DNA of 64,000 bases from the NCBI GenBank assembly GCA_025345505.1, contig JANVCC010000120.1, forward strand, positions 1,060,940 to 1,124,939. Reading direction: 5' to 3'. The DNA is from Todiramphus chloris collaris. Its lineage: Eukaryota > Chordata > Aves > Coraciiformes > Alcedinidae. Position numbers and translations under genes: made by a program. Each line of letters opens with the position of its first letter. The stretch's first letter is position 1. The notes beneath the pieces are model-generated. The model made no database searches. It saw only the letters and a list, made by a program, of their open reading frames with translations, and was not told where the DNA came from. Shown piece after piece: positions 32,116 through 43,229 of this stretch.

Positions 32116-35100
32116 TGCCTGGGGACAGCAGCTATCTGAAATACACTATGAGGCTCCAGTCTACTTGATCAACAAGGTCTGTCCTGGCTCTTCCCCAACC
32201 CAAATGCCTTGAGTTGGCTCTTCCCAACCCAGCAGGGTTGCACTGACCCTTCTTCACTCAGCACAGACTCCACTGACTTTGTCAACCTCACCAAATGCCG
32301 TGGCTCTGCACAGGATGTTCGCTCTGCCAGCAAATGGGGTGTTTGCAGTCCCCAGGAAGGGAAGAGATGGCCATCATGATGAGCAGTGATAAAGGGAAGT
32401 TCACGGGACACAGTGAGGAGTCAGCTGAGTGTATTAGGAACCTGTCCTGGTCAGATTCTAGGCACCACTCTAAGGCAAAGTGTGGGTGAAGAAAGATAAG
32501 GGCAAGGCAGGAGCATCAAGGTTAGTTTCTGTCCATAGTAAAGGAAGTTTCTCAGATGAGTTCTTGCTTCATACAGTGAGCAGGGACCTCTATTGGGCTT
32601 AATGCAGGTCTTACTGGAGGGGACTTTGGTCCAGGCTTGTGTTTGGCATGGGAGACAGGGAGCTCTGCACCTCCAGCCAGGGACTGGTTGAGAGCCAGAC
32701 TGCAGAGGCAACATGGTGACATTCAGGCCTTGTTTGGGCTTAAAAGCTGGTAACAAGCTGCTCTGGAGTCACAAAATGTAGAACCTACTTCTGTCCCTTC
32801 ATGAACATCCTCAGGACACATCTCTGGAGCCAGGGAGCCTCAGGACAAACCAAAGACGTTGATGCAGCGCCAGAACCAAGCCAAAGGACAGCTGAGCATC
32901 AGGGGGTTGGGATGGGAGTGTGAAGATTAGAGCAGAGAGGGAATATCTCACTTGGAGAGTATTTGTTACACGTTCTCCAACAGGGCACGTATCACTGAGA
33001 CCTCCTTCCATGAGCATCAGCCCATTGTGATGAGCAGACCAGCCCAGTGCTGCAGGCCACACTTGAGTGGGAAGAGACCTGGAGTGCTGCTAAGGCCAGT
33101 GACGTGCAAACGCAGAGTGCAGCCAAGCTATTATGCTGGTATCCCTGGAGCAGAGCAATTTCATCAGATAGATTTATCCTGCCACAGATTGCCCCCGCAG
33201 CAGGTCTCCACATCTTCTCAGTTGAGTAATGCCATTTCTCAGGGTAGAAACACTGAGTTTACAGAGTCTAAGACAGGAAAATGGAGCCCTCCCTTTCATG
33301 GATGCATTAGTGGAGCCCCTGGGCACTGCCAAGCTGAGGACCTCTCAGAGACAAGCAATGGAGGGGAACAGCTCCTCCCTATCACCCTGCATTGCAGTGG
33401 GACTCTCCTGCCAGGAGAAGCAATCCAAGACATTCCTCAGAGAGGTGAATCTGGAACAGCCTGTGCCAGATCTGAGTGGCTCCCCACACAGCCAGGCTCT
33501 GCAAACATGCATTGCCTGTGTGGCCAATGTCCCAGGAAATGCCCTGAGCTGGGACCGTGGACCCGAGTCTGACAACTTTATTTGCAGTGGGTTGGTCACG
33601 TCAAGTTGCAGGAGAGTCAGAACTGCTAGGGACCCAGGTGGCATTTGCATTGGCATGACCAGCCTGGCATCCAGCAGAAAACAGCCCTGTTACCTGCTGG
33701 ACTTCACTGCCCCGTCTGGGTCCAACTGCAGGCTGCAAAAGTGGAAGCAGAGAGATTTGCAGGGTTGTCTCAGCACAGAAAGCTGATCTCTGTCCAATGC
33801 AATTCCCACGACGAGAGCAACAGCTCCTGATCTTCCTTTTCCACCATGAATATGCTGCCTAAACTCAGGCCCTTGTCTCTAAGCCAGGAGGAAATTCTGC
33901 CTCCTGGGCTGTATTTAAACTTTCACCTTCTTAGAACACCTGGCTGCTAGGCAGAGATGAGCTCCATGGAGAATGTTCATGTAAGACTGTTTCTGGAGGG
34001 AGAAAGACCCCTGAAAAACCACAGCATGGAGTCACCAAAATGCTGTGGCCTGCTGTTGAGTCTGTGATGAGCTGGACCAGCTCCAGGCCCAGTGAAACTC
34101 CATCATTCCTCACCAAAGTATCTCATCCCACGGACCATAGTTCTCCTCGGACAGGGCAAGCCACCCTTCCTGCCTATGGTTTGTCACCCTGTCTGTTTAG
34201 ACATCTGCTTCCCATGTGTGCTTTATAACCAAGCCCTAGAACATCTGTCCTGGCCTCAGCTCTGTCTCCCTAAAAATCCCCCACCACCCTTGTCCTACGC
34301 TGTTTTTCCTGCTTTGTCCCAGCACCTAATGCAGCGGTGAACATCCTTCGGCGTGGGAGTGGAGTGCTGTCCTTAGGAGGGGTAAGACACGCGCAGTGGC
34401 TGTTCTGGCTTTGCCCCTGGGAAACAGCTGTAGGAGCCTACAAAATAACGTCACCTCGTCAGAGGAGAGACAGGGACATCCCTCCGGGCCCCGGTGAGCA
34501 CTCGCAAGAGCTGGTCTGTGCTTCTCCAGCAACAGCAGTCAGGGTCGAGATGAAAAGGACTGGGGGGTAAAGCAGCCTGGGTTTGTTGTGGTGTTACTTC
34601 CCAAGGGGGTGGGTAGAGGTGTGTGAGAGGAAAGGAAAGAGACTGCAGAGCAAGTGGTTCTTTATTTTATCTCCAGGATAAAAAGGAATATGGAAACCAG
34701 GTTCCTAAGATGAGGTGCCTTCATCTCACTGCACCGCGTTTGATCATTTTAGATGTTTTACAAGGAGGTGTACAGTTGAATTATCATTAGAGGGAGCGAT
34801 GAAGCTCAAGAGTAACAGAAAACTTCCCCCATGGCGACCCAGACTCATATGATGTGCTTGCAGGGAGAAGAGCAGGAGAGCACAGGAGCTGGTGCAGCTT
34901 TCAACCAGGGGACTTGGAAGCAGAAGCAGCTCCCTAGTGCTGTGGCAGAGTCCAGCTGCATCCATCTTCCTAAGAGCTTTTTGGTAATGTCCATGCAGGG
35001 AGATGGGTCTGGGAGTTTGCAAAAGCAGCTGTGACACAGCTTTTCAGCTCCCAATCTCCTATCTGGGGAAAGGGAGCACAGAGTGGAGAACAGACATATA

Positions 35101-35479
35101 ACACAGGTACATCAGAGCCTTCAAAGCCATGAGAGGAGGAAAGTACAACCCAGCATGCTGGCATGGTGGGAAGCCAGCACAGCACACTGTGGATCTGTGT
35201 TGGCTGAGATGCTGGGGCCACTGTGCTCCTGAGTGGGGGGATCCCATCAGTGGCTGGGGTCCAGAGCAGTGGCATGTAGCAACGAGGACAAAAGGATCTC
35301 AGAGCCAAGGATCCTGGGGCTGGGAGTGCTGGCATCCTCATCAGAGAGGGAATTCTCACCTCTTTTTCCACATCAGTGCCCCTAATCATCCATCCATCAC
35401 CCATCCCTTCTGCCCAGAGTCCTCCAGCAGGTGTGAGGATGGATGGCATGCCCGGAACTGCCAAAGCCTGCTCTGCGTG
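32116..35479. other. Unique DNA without a recognised gene
   Basis: No interspersed repeat was recognised. Plus-strand frames of 206 codons (32952-33572) and 185 codons (33229-33786) overlap each other in different frames and show no domain. A single octamer ATTTGCAT lies at 33643-33650. Confidence 0.5.
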
Positions 35480-35660
35480 CACGCTTGCTTAGCAATAGAG
35501 CAAGTGCCATTTCCAGAGCCTCATTAGTATTTGCATTGTTGCATGGCTGTCTAAGAGAAGTAGCAGCTAAGTGAGCCAGTCAGATCTTGCTAATTTGCAT
35601 GTTAATGAAGCCCACAGAACACAGCTTAGAGAGACTGGCAAGTAGACCTCCAATTGATAG
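35480..35660. promoter_or_regulatory. Candidate enhancer with paired octamer sites
   Basis: Two perfect octamer motifs ATTTGCAT, at 35529-35536 and 35593-35600, lie 64 bases apart in the same orientation. They are surrounded by CCTCATTAGT, GCATGTTAATGAAG and GCTTAGCAATAGAGC. ATTTGCAT is the established POU/Oct factor site, and GTTAATGA and ATTAG are homeodomain-like. The paired arrangement in non-repetitive AT-rich DNA looks regulatory, but occupancy and conservation are unknown. Confidence 0.4.
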
Positions 35661-35826
35661 ATCTATACGTGCAGCCTGTATATGCTTTAGAGACACAGCG
35701 AACACTGAAGGCAGACACCCAGATGGCTGGAGAGACAGACAAACAGATGGCTACGTACAGTCGTATGGGATGTGGGGAAAAATCTTTGTGGAGAGAGGTA
35801 GAGTGAAGCAGTGGAGAGAGGGGGAA

Positions 35827-35856
35827 AGGATGGATGGATGGGTGGATGGACGGATA
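35827..35856. repeat. (GGAT)n microsatellite
   Basis: About seven GGAT/GGATGG units with GGGT and GGAC variants. Confidence 0.88.
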
Positions 35857-35930
35857 AAAATATGAGTGGAGGAAAAAATTAGTCAAGAATTGTGAACATT
35901 CTTGGAAATAAGAATATTACCATTTTTCTT

Positions 35931-35956
35931 TTTTATTTTAATTTTTTTTTTTTTTT
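35931..35956. repeat. T-rich tract
   Basis: Runs of T interrupted by AT over 26 bases, ending in a 15-base T run. Possibly the tail of an old minus-strand insertion. Confidence 0.75.
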
Positions 35957-36236
35957 AAACAAGGTTGTGCATAATGACTTGCAGAGCACAGGTAAAGATG
36001 GACCTGTATTTACATCTCTCTATTGGATGATGCTGCTGTGTAGTGCTGCAGAGGATGGGCATCCAGACAGACGTGGCATGGCTGGTGGACAGACAGATGT
36101 GGGATCTGGCTGCTTAGTAGGCAATTGCCCAGCCCTGACTTCGGGGGAGCCTGACCCTGGTGTGAGGACCATTTCAGACACTGCTCTCCTTACCTTTCCT
36201 TTGGAGGACTGTAAAGGTTGCAAACAAGATTGAAAG

Positions 36237-36262
36237 AGATAGATAGATAGATAGATAGAGAT
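36237..36262. repeat. (GATA)n microsatellite
   Basis: About six perfect GATA tetramers, followed by GAGATACACATAT. It lies 25 bases upstream of an exon-like segment. Confidence 0.94.
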
Positions 36263-36286
36263 ACACATATTTATATAACTTTCTAG

Positions 36287-36412
36287 AGTCACGTGTCAGC
36301 CATGAAATGCAGCAGTCACAGCTCGTGGAGGAGCTGGTGAATGAGGAAGCCCTCATCCTTCCCTGGGAAAGGGGGTCCAGCATCCTGAAAGTTGCTACCG
36401 ATGAAGGGTCAG
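36287..36412 (+). other. Exon-like open segment, unassigned
   Basis: The segment follows an acceptor-like ACTTTCTAG and ends at GGTCAG before a strong donor-like GTGAGTG. It is 126 nt (42 codons), phase 1 at both ends, and the frame is open from 36259 to a stop after 36480. The peptide is acidic and helix-like, including MQQSQLVEELVNEEALILPW, and its third positions are rich in G and C. No family was recognised. It could be a real cassette exon, a relic of an unrecognised retroelement, or chance. The plus-strand CR1 starts 109 bases downstream. Confidence 0.2.
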
Positions 36413-36520
36413 GTGAGTGTGATACTCCCAGCCTGAGGATCCAGGCTGAGGAGCCAGGAGATGCATGCTCTGAGCAGTGGTGACCCAGCTGTGACATCAG
36501 CAAGTTTCCTCTGGACTCGG

Positions 36521-37056
36521 CTTTGGTGAGGCTGCACCTCGAATACTGTGTCCAGTTTTGGGCCCCTCTCTACAGGAAGGATGCTGAGGTGCTGGAGAGG
36601 GTCCAGAGGCTACAAAGCTAGTGAAGGGTTTGGAGCGTGTGTCTGATGAGGAGAGGCTGAGGGATCTGGGGCTGTTTAGCCTTGAGAGAAAAAGGCTGAG
36701 GGGAGACCTTATTGCCCTCTACAGACACCTGAAGGGAAGTTGCAGTGAGGCAGGACTTGGTCTGTTCTCCCTGGGGACAAGGGACAGAACAAGAGGAGAT
36801 GGCCTGAAGATGACCCAGGGGAGGTTCAGGCTGGATCTCAGGAGCATTTCTTTCCAGAAAGGGTTGTCAGGCACTGGAATGGGCTGCCCAGGGAGCTGGT
36901 GGAGTCCCCAGCCCTGGAGTGCTTAAGAGGTGGGTAGATGTTGTGCTTAGGGGCATGATTTAGTGGGTTTTGATAGGGCTGGGAATAAAGTTGGACTTGA
37001 TGATCTTGAAAGTCTCGTCCAGCCAGAACTATTCTATGATTCTATGATTCTATGAT
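36521..37056 (+). mobile_element. CR1 LINE, C-terminal ORF2 relic plus 3' end
   Basis: A plus-strand CR1 copy of about 536 bases. The 5' part encodes remains of the RT ORF C-terminus: [20 protein letters not shown] then [12 protein letters not shown] and GRFRLDLRS, broken by in-frame stops near 36620 and frameshifts. The 3' end has the GGACTTGATGATCTTGAAAG block and three ATTCTATG units (37031-37056). It is 5' truncated, non-functional, and of ordinary bird CR1 type. Confidence 0.96.
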
Positions 37057-38279
37057 CCTGCACCTACACCTTCATGGAGACCAGCGCCACCAACACTACT
37101 GCCTAGCTGGGAGAGAGCAGAGAGGAGGGTTGAAGCACCACATGAGCAGCTGACACTGGGCCAAGAAGGAAGTGCTGTCTCCTTTGGCCAAGGAGTCACT
37201 TTTCCTGTCAGTCCTTGACCTGGCCCTGAATAGGGTTGGCTGCCCCATATGAGCAAGTTGGAGCCACCAGCCAGTCCACCACAGATACCTGTGAGACTGA
37301 TGGTCACAGCCTCATGTCCTCTCCTGCCTTTATTTGCCCCCCTTTTGCTCTGTCTGCCTGTTTTCTGCCATCAGGGGTGGGAGATGCAGGTAAGGCAGCA
37401 GGCACTGTGCAGGAATGCTCCTTGTGGGTTTGCAGCCACAGGCACAGGAACAAACATGGATCTGTAGAGCCGGTGTGTTTTGTCTGCTTGTTCAAAGGTG
37501 TCAGAGGATTGTGGGCATCTCTGGACACCATCTGGGCTCACTGGGAGACGAAGGTCAGATGCCAAACTGCAGCAGTGGCTCTGGGTTTTAAAGCTGCCCT
37601 GGAGCCCAATCTCTCCCTGCTTGCATGGCCTGAGTAGATGAATGCCCGTCAGGGCTGGAGCCACGGGCAAGGTGCAGAGAGGCCAGTGCCCCATCATGGG
37701 CTCAGGTTGAGTCTACTGCACTTTGGACTCTCCAGAGCCACCGTGCAGCACAGGGACTCTGCGGGTGGCTGGCAGGAGCGTGCACAGGGTGAGGTGAGGG
37801 ACCACTGGTCAGACTAGACCAGTTCCCTCACTGACACTGGTCTTTCATTCCCAGGAATTGCAGGGGGATGAGGAAGCAACTTTTGCCCAGGACAGGGCTG
37901 TGGGGAGGGCTGGCATGCAGTGACGGTGCTGCCAGGTCTCACACAGCTTTGCTGTCTGACGTGTCAGTCAGCACAGCCGGGCCCCTGCCATGCCCATTAA
38001 CCGCAGCGTTGATGCAGATCGGCCCTGAGCCCTGACAGCCCCTGCAGAGGAGCATGACAGGGCTGAAATAGGGAGCAGAGGCACAAATTACAAGTTCCAC
38101 CCCATTGAGTCATGCACAGTCCCTCCAGAGCATCTCAGAACTGGGAGGGAGTGGGAACAGGACCACACTGTCCCAGAGCATCGCTGCCTTGCAGCACTGT
38201 GAGCTTGGATATCTCCTTCCACACTGCATCCCACCCAGCTCCTTTATTAGTGCCTGCAAAGTGGTTTCCAGTCTGCAGC
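37057..38279. other. Unique DNA with a microexon-like site
   Basis: No repeat or known gene was recognised. It contains the strong polypyrimidine tract and microexon-like segment described at 37375-37389. Confidence 0.5.
37375..37389 (+). other. Microexon-like segment (15 nt)
   Basis: A pyrimidine-rich tract of about 55 bases (37316-37371) leads to an acceptor CCATCAG, then GGGTGGGAGATGCAG, then donor GTAAGG. Fifteen nucleotides keep the frame, and it can follow the exon-like segment at 36287-36412 (phase 1) without a stop. Real neural microexons have this build, but CAG-to-GTRAG spacings this short also arise by chance several times in a window this size. Confidence 0.15.
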
Positions 38280-38600
38280 TGGAAGAGCCCATAGACATGC
38301 AGAACATTATTAATTCATGGCAATGATTGTTTCGGCGCCCTCGGCTTCGCATCGCAGGTCTCACACCCCGCTCTCTTCAGGGACCGGGGAAGCAGGACAC
38401 AAAGTCCCCCGAGCTATCAGGGCCACGACGCATAATCGAGGTGATGCCTTGAACAATCCATCCCTATTCTGCAGGCGGGATTTGTATGCAGCAGGGACCG
38501 CAGAGCCAGGCGCTCCTGTGGGAATCGATGGCAGTGGATTAGAGGCCACTGACGGCGGGTAATCACCGCGCACCACAATGCAGGAATTTGGCTGGTGGGA
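38280..38600. other. Candidate noncoding element
   Basis: Non-repetitive sequence with CATTATTAATTCATGG, CAATGATTG, CGACGCATAATCGAGG, GAATCGATGG, GGCGGGTAATCACC and CACCACAATGC. It mixes homeodomain-type cores with CpG-containing words. Bounded by ordinary DNA. Conservation is untested. Confidence 0.25.
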
Positions 38601-39179
38601 TTGCTCTGCAGCATCTGGTCAGAAGGGCTTCTCCTTGCCTTTTTCTCCTGGAGCATTTCAAAGGGACCCTGTGAGCGCATCCTGCACTGTTTTTGGGCTA
38701 TCTCCAGAGCAAGAACAAAGGCAGGCAAAATAATGCTGAAAGGACCTGGCTTGATCCAGTCCTGGCTGCAAACAGCTCCACACCTGAGCCTATGGAAGAG
38801 AGGGAGACAGGGCAGGTTCACCCTTGGCCATTAGACTGGGCAGAGGTGGTGATGGCTGGTGGGTGGTACAGAGCTGGGGAGGTGTCCCAGGCATCCAGAG
38901 TCCTTGTGTTGGCTTCCTGGGGCTTATCAAAGGCTTGCCTTGATTTCCCAGGCAGGAGAGGACGGGCAGACCCCAGGATGTAGAGGCTCTTCCTCAGATC
39001 CCCACCTCCCTCCCAGTGCACCTATCACTGGCACTCCTGGGTGTGCAAGATGACAGCTCTCTTATCCAAAAGCAGCTCTGCTCTCTCCTTTAAGTGTTCT
39101 GAACCTCGGGCTATTTACAGCATTTTTTTCCAGTGTTTCTGAGTGGCTCTCGGAAAGTTTCCATCTCTGATTCAGATGG
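38601..39179. other. Unique DNA without a recognised gene
   Basis: Nothing recognised beyond chance open frames. Confidence 0.5.
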
Positions 39180-39320
39180 GAGACGCAGCTCTTGGCAGCG
39201 ACGCTCGGGAGCGTGTGCGCAGGGGTGGGCGACGAGCCGCTTGGCAGCGCGGGGTCTGCGCGCACACGTCGGTGTGTGAGTGCATCGGTGCCTCTGCGGG
39301 GAGACGGGGTGGCCACAGCC
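39180..39320. promoter_or_regulatory. Short CpG-dense patch
   Basis: About 17 CpG dinucleotides in roughly 130 bases, including GCGACGCTCGG, GCGCGGGG and GCGCGCACACGTCGG. Too short for a standard CpG island and without an adjacent exon or TATA box. Confidence 0.4.
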
Positions 39321-41761
39321 ATGTGCTCGGAGATGCCCTCCGAAGAACCAGCCGTTGCTGACAACATCTGTTTCTCTTACTGCGCTGCAAGTTTTACTTC
39401 CACAACCCTGAGACTTGCATTAAGAAAATGTCAAGCTCGGGAACCCAGCAAGCAAACGCAGATGCCAAGATCAACTGCTTCTGTCGGGTCTCCTGTTGGC
39501 AGGCTGGAGCTGTGAGGGCCATCACGTGGGGGATCTCCATTTCAAACCAATTTGTGAATTTGGAGCCTTGTTGCCATCCCATAGGAAGGAGGAAATGAGT
39601 CGAACTGCAGCTAGCCATGTGGCTGTGCCTTGGGTGACACAAGATCCTGACTGTGGACACCCAGGCTCTGGCACAGGGAGTTGTATCTAAACACATGCTG
39701 GTGAGACAGGCCTGGCCCTCTGTGTCCCACAGACCAGGTCCTCCAGCAGCCCAGGCAAACACCAACCCTGAGGTCCAGCGTGTTTTGGACATCGTGATGC
39801 TTGTTCCTAGCAGGAGAGCTGAGGTGCATCATCCCACCAATGGAGCCAGGCTTTCAGGCACAAGTGTCTCTAATTGCTAATTAGCTGATGAGGGATTATT
39901 ATGTTTTAGTACTGCTCTCCTGTTGCCTCTGACACTTAGTGGCAAAGAGGAGGAGAGAGGGCTTGATGCTCCTGTTGCTTGCACGTGTGCAAGCGTTGCT
40001 GTGCGAGAACAACTGATCTACAGGGCCAGTAAGCCCCTGTCCCACACTGGCACGGAGGGTCAGAGCTGTAGTGAGTCCTACAGCAGGAGAGCCCAGCCCT
40101 GTGCTGGTTATCTGGCCTGACTCAGCCCAGCTCAGCACCGTTCTCCACCCACACATGCTTCAGCACACTCAGGATGCCTCAGCCACATCACTCCCTCACC
40201 AAGGTTTCTCCAGGAGAGGACGAGCCTGGGAAGAAGTAAAGGAGTTGGCACTCAGACACATTCTTTTCCTGGCCCTGATCTGGAAGAAACTTGCTCCGAG
40301 CTGCCTCTCCACAGCCATGGAGGGGTCTGTGGGAGCTGCAAGCTGGCTGTGCCGTGCTGTGCTGTGCTGTGGTCTGCCTGGCAGCAAGCCACCCTCCCCA
40401 GCCCCAGCGCCGGCAGCTCCCCACCTCCGTGTCATCCCCAGGTGAGGTGGTCCTTGCTGCCATATCAGCTCCAGTCTCTGCTGTCTGGGCAGATGGTGAG
40501 AGGTCCTTCTGGCTGCAGCCACTGTGGCCAGGAGCTGGCCGGGATGACCTATGCTGCTGACTCAGCCCATGCTGGGCTGTTGGCACGGGCTGGCAGAGGG
40601 AAGGGTTAAGTGCGATTGGGAGGCTCTGACATTTTGCTAATGTGCTGTGTTAATTGATTCGCTCATTTCCATTTGTTCCTGTTAAAGAGAGACAGATGAG
40701 AGTGGTCCTGCAGTGCAGCGACTTGGCAGGGAGCGTCTCCGCTGTGTGCAGATGTGCTCCTGACTCATTTATTACCATCAGGCCTCCAAGCTACCAGCGA
40801 GCCCGAGCATCGCGTGAGGCTGCTTTCTCCAGGACCAGGGAAGAGCAAAGCAGCAGACCCCGCAACATCCCTCCTGGTGCACGAAGGCTGTGCTGCCTGC
40901 ACAGACCGAACCCGGATGGGGAAGGGGAAGAAACTGCTGCACTTGGGAAGAGAAAGCCAAATGAGGGGACAGTAGTCTGTTTGGAAAACACAGGGACCAG
41001 GGAAGAGCTGAATTGCCCTCAGTCTGCACAGCCCAGAGAAACACCAGCCATTTCTACGCCAGCAGCTTTTGATGTAGAGCAACTGCAGGTACAATGGGGA
41101 CTTTGCTCCAGCCCATATGGCCAGACCGAATGTCCCAGCCTCAGCATCACCGCAGCTCAGCAAGCTCCATTGGACTACAGGTCTGACAGAATCAGCTCTA
41201 GGGATGAGAGGTGGAGGCCAGGCACAGGCTGGTGTGCAACTTGCCGGAGGTTGTACAGAGACCAGTTCCCTGCCCTTTCTCTTACCTCCAGTGGGCAGCA
41301 AGCCCACACCCTACACCCCCTTGCCAGCCTGCATGGGGCAGGCAGCAGCATCATACCCAGAGCCTTTGCTCACACCTGCAGGGCATGGCTACCCAAGACA
41401 TGCTGCTCAGTGATATCTGAGTCACTTGATCAAACTCTTATTTTCCTGTTGAAAAATGCAATTATGACAAAAATCAAATTGCTGAAGGGGAAGAGCTCAA
41501 TTTCAGTCAAAATGTTTATTAAAAACATATTTGCTCTGAACCTTTTTGCTGCTGAAAGAAAAATATCTCAATCAGAGTGTCATTATTTGTTTGAACTTTT
41601 CTGCAGAAGAAACATCTCTTCCAGGCATCCTAGGAAGGGACAAGTCTGTGCCCAGCTGTGACAAGAGCAGCACCAAACCTGGCTGCAGGAGAGAGAGCAA
41701 GGGGCAGTGAGGACTGTGGGACGTCAGTCTGTCTGTGCCCACAGGAGAAAGGCCAGCGACC

Positions 41762-41812
41762 CCTGGGATGGTGATACCTGGGATGGTGATACCTGGGATG
41801 GTGATACCTGGA
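41762..41812. repeat. 15-bp tandem repeat
   Basis: Three perfect copies plus a partial of the unit CCTGGGATGGTGATA. Because 15 is a multiple of three, it gives a periodic RYHHP peptide on the minus strand, which is an artefact. Confidence 0.93.
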
Positions 41813-42080
41813 GGCTGTCAGGTGCAGCCAGCCAGTAGCTCCCACCTCTGCCTGGGGTGTGCTGCATTTGTACGGCTGCTGGTGTCCGAGTGAGCTGGGA
41901 ACTCAGCTCTTTGCACCTATCTTAGTCCCTCATCTGTTCGCCCGTCCGGTGCAGAGGGCTGGGAAAGGGGGTGCAGGGAGGGGTCAGAATCTGGGCTTAG
42001 CACCATGAGACACTTCACCAACTGACCACTGCTGCTTTTCTGCTCTTGCACACACATGGGAACGTGTCTTCACAGAAGGG

Positions 42081-42110
42081 TGTGCGTGTGTGTGTGTGTA
42101 CAAGTGTGTG
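42081..42110. repeat. (GT)n microsatellite
   Basis: About 30 bases of mostly GT with GCGT and ACAA interruptions. Confidence 0.85.
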
Positions 42111-42792
42111 CATGACTCTGCATGCTTGCACATACACGTCCATCTGTGTCTTCTGCGCGTCTGATGTCCACGTGCTGGGATTGTGCAGGGCCAGAGAATC
42201 TTCACCCAGGTGGGGAGATCTTGGTCAGAGTCATTTGGAGAGGCTCCAGCAGGCAAATGCCTCACAAGGTTTGCCTGTATTTCAGGAAATGTTCACAGTG
42301 TGCATCCTCCAGTCCCTGGTGCTCCTGCATCTTCACCCTGTGGCCATGTGTCTCTCCCTGGGAGCCGATTAAAGGCATTATCACTGTTGCAGAAACGATG
42401 GATCAGAAATACAGGGAACTAATGCAAAGAAAAGCAGAGGAAAAAAAAAATGCTGGGGATTGAGTGGGTCCTCAGGGAGGAAAGAGCAAAACACAAAGAC
42501 AAACCGTGCTGCAGCTGTGCTCTGGGGAGCTGAGCTCTTCCAGTTGCCCATTTTAGGGTCCAGGTCAGAACTGGCTAACAGGGAAATCCACATTAACTCA
42601 TCTTTGCTTTATTTTGGACCAAAGAGTCAGAAATTTTCCCTAAGCAGTGATCAAATGAGGTTTCCTGTGTTTCAGGACCACAAGACCTTTGCTTACCTGT
42701 GTGAAGAAGAATGAGGCTCCCAAGAAGAACTGGTAGAACTACACCCCAGTGAATCTCAGCCTGGCTCTGCCTGGGGATGCTGGTTCTCTTTT

Positions 42793-43229
42793 AGGGCTGG
42801 AACCCCTCTGCTGTGAGGTTAGGCTGAGAGAGTTTGGGTTGTTCAGCCTGGAGAAGAGAAGGTTCTGGAGATACCTTCTTGTGGCCTTTCAGTACTTAAA
42901 AGGGCCGATCAGAAAGATGGAGACAATCTTTTTGGCAGAGTCTGTTGTGACAGGACAAGGGGTGATGGGTATAAACTAAAAGAGGGAGATTTAGACTGGA
43001 GAGGAGGAAATTTTTTACATGGAGGGTGGTGAGACCTTGGCTCAGGTTGCCCAGAGAGGTGTTAGAAGCCCCATTCCTGAAACCATTCCAGGTGAGGTTG
43101 GCCAGATCTCTGAGCAACCTGCTCTAGTTGCAGACGTCCCTGCTTCCTGCAGGGGGGTTGGACCAGATGACCTTGAAAGGTCCCTTCCCACCCAAACCAG
43201 TCTGTGATTCAGTGATTCTGTGATTCTAG
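42793..43229 (+). mobile_element. CR1 LINE, ORF2 relic plus 3' end
   Basis: A plus-strand CR1 fragment. The ORF2 C-terminus is recognisable as VRLREFGLFSLEKRRFW then VAFQYLKGP, and it breaks soon after. The 3' end shows GGGTTGGACCAGATGACCTT, a decayed AGTGATTCTGTGATTCTAG tail and no perfect octamer array. It is more decayed than the copies at 36521 and 47622, so probably older. Confidence 0.94.

Larger units (their letters stand above)
39321..42792. other. Unique DNA with one long unassigned open frame
   Basis: No repeat family was recognised except the microsatellites listed. A plus-strand frame of 335 codons (40654-41661) is the longest in the window outside the TG array, with no recognised domain; a 180-codon frame overlaps it on the other strand. 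It is treated as a finding, not a gene. At 39871-39885, TAATTGCTAATTAGC is a paired homeodomain-type motif. Confidence 0.45.

Noticed and set aside
32952..33786. 206- and 185-codon plus-strand frames
   Set aside because: They overlap in different frames, have no domain and no splice or promoter context.
42340..42463. Charged peptide ending AETMDQKYRELMQRKAEEKK
   Set aside because: It looks protein-like but comes from a purine-rich stretch running into poly-A, with no splice donor and a stop soon after.
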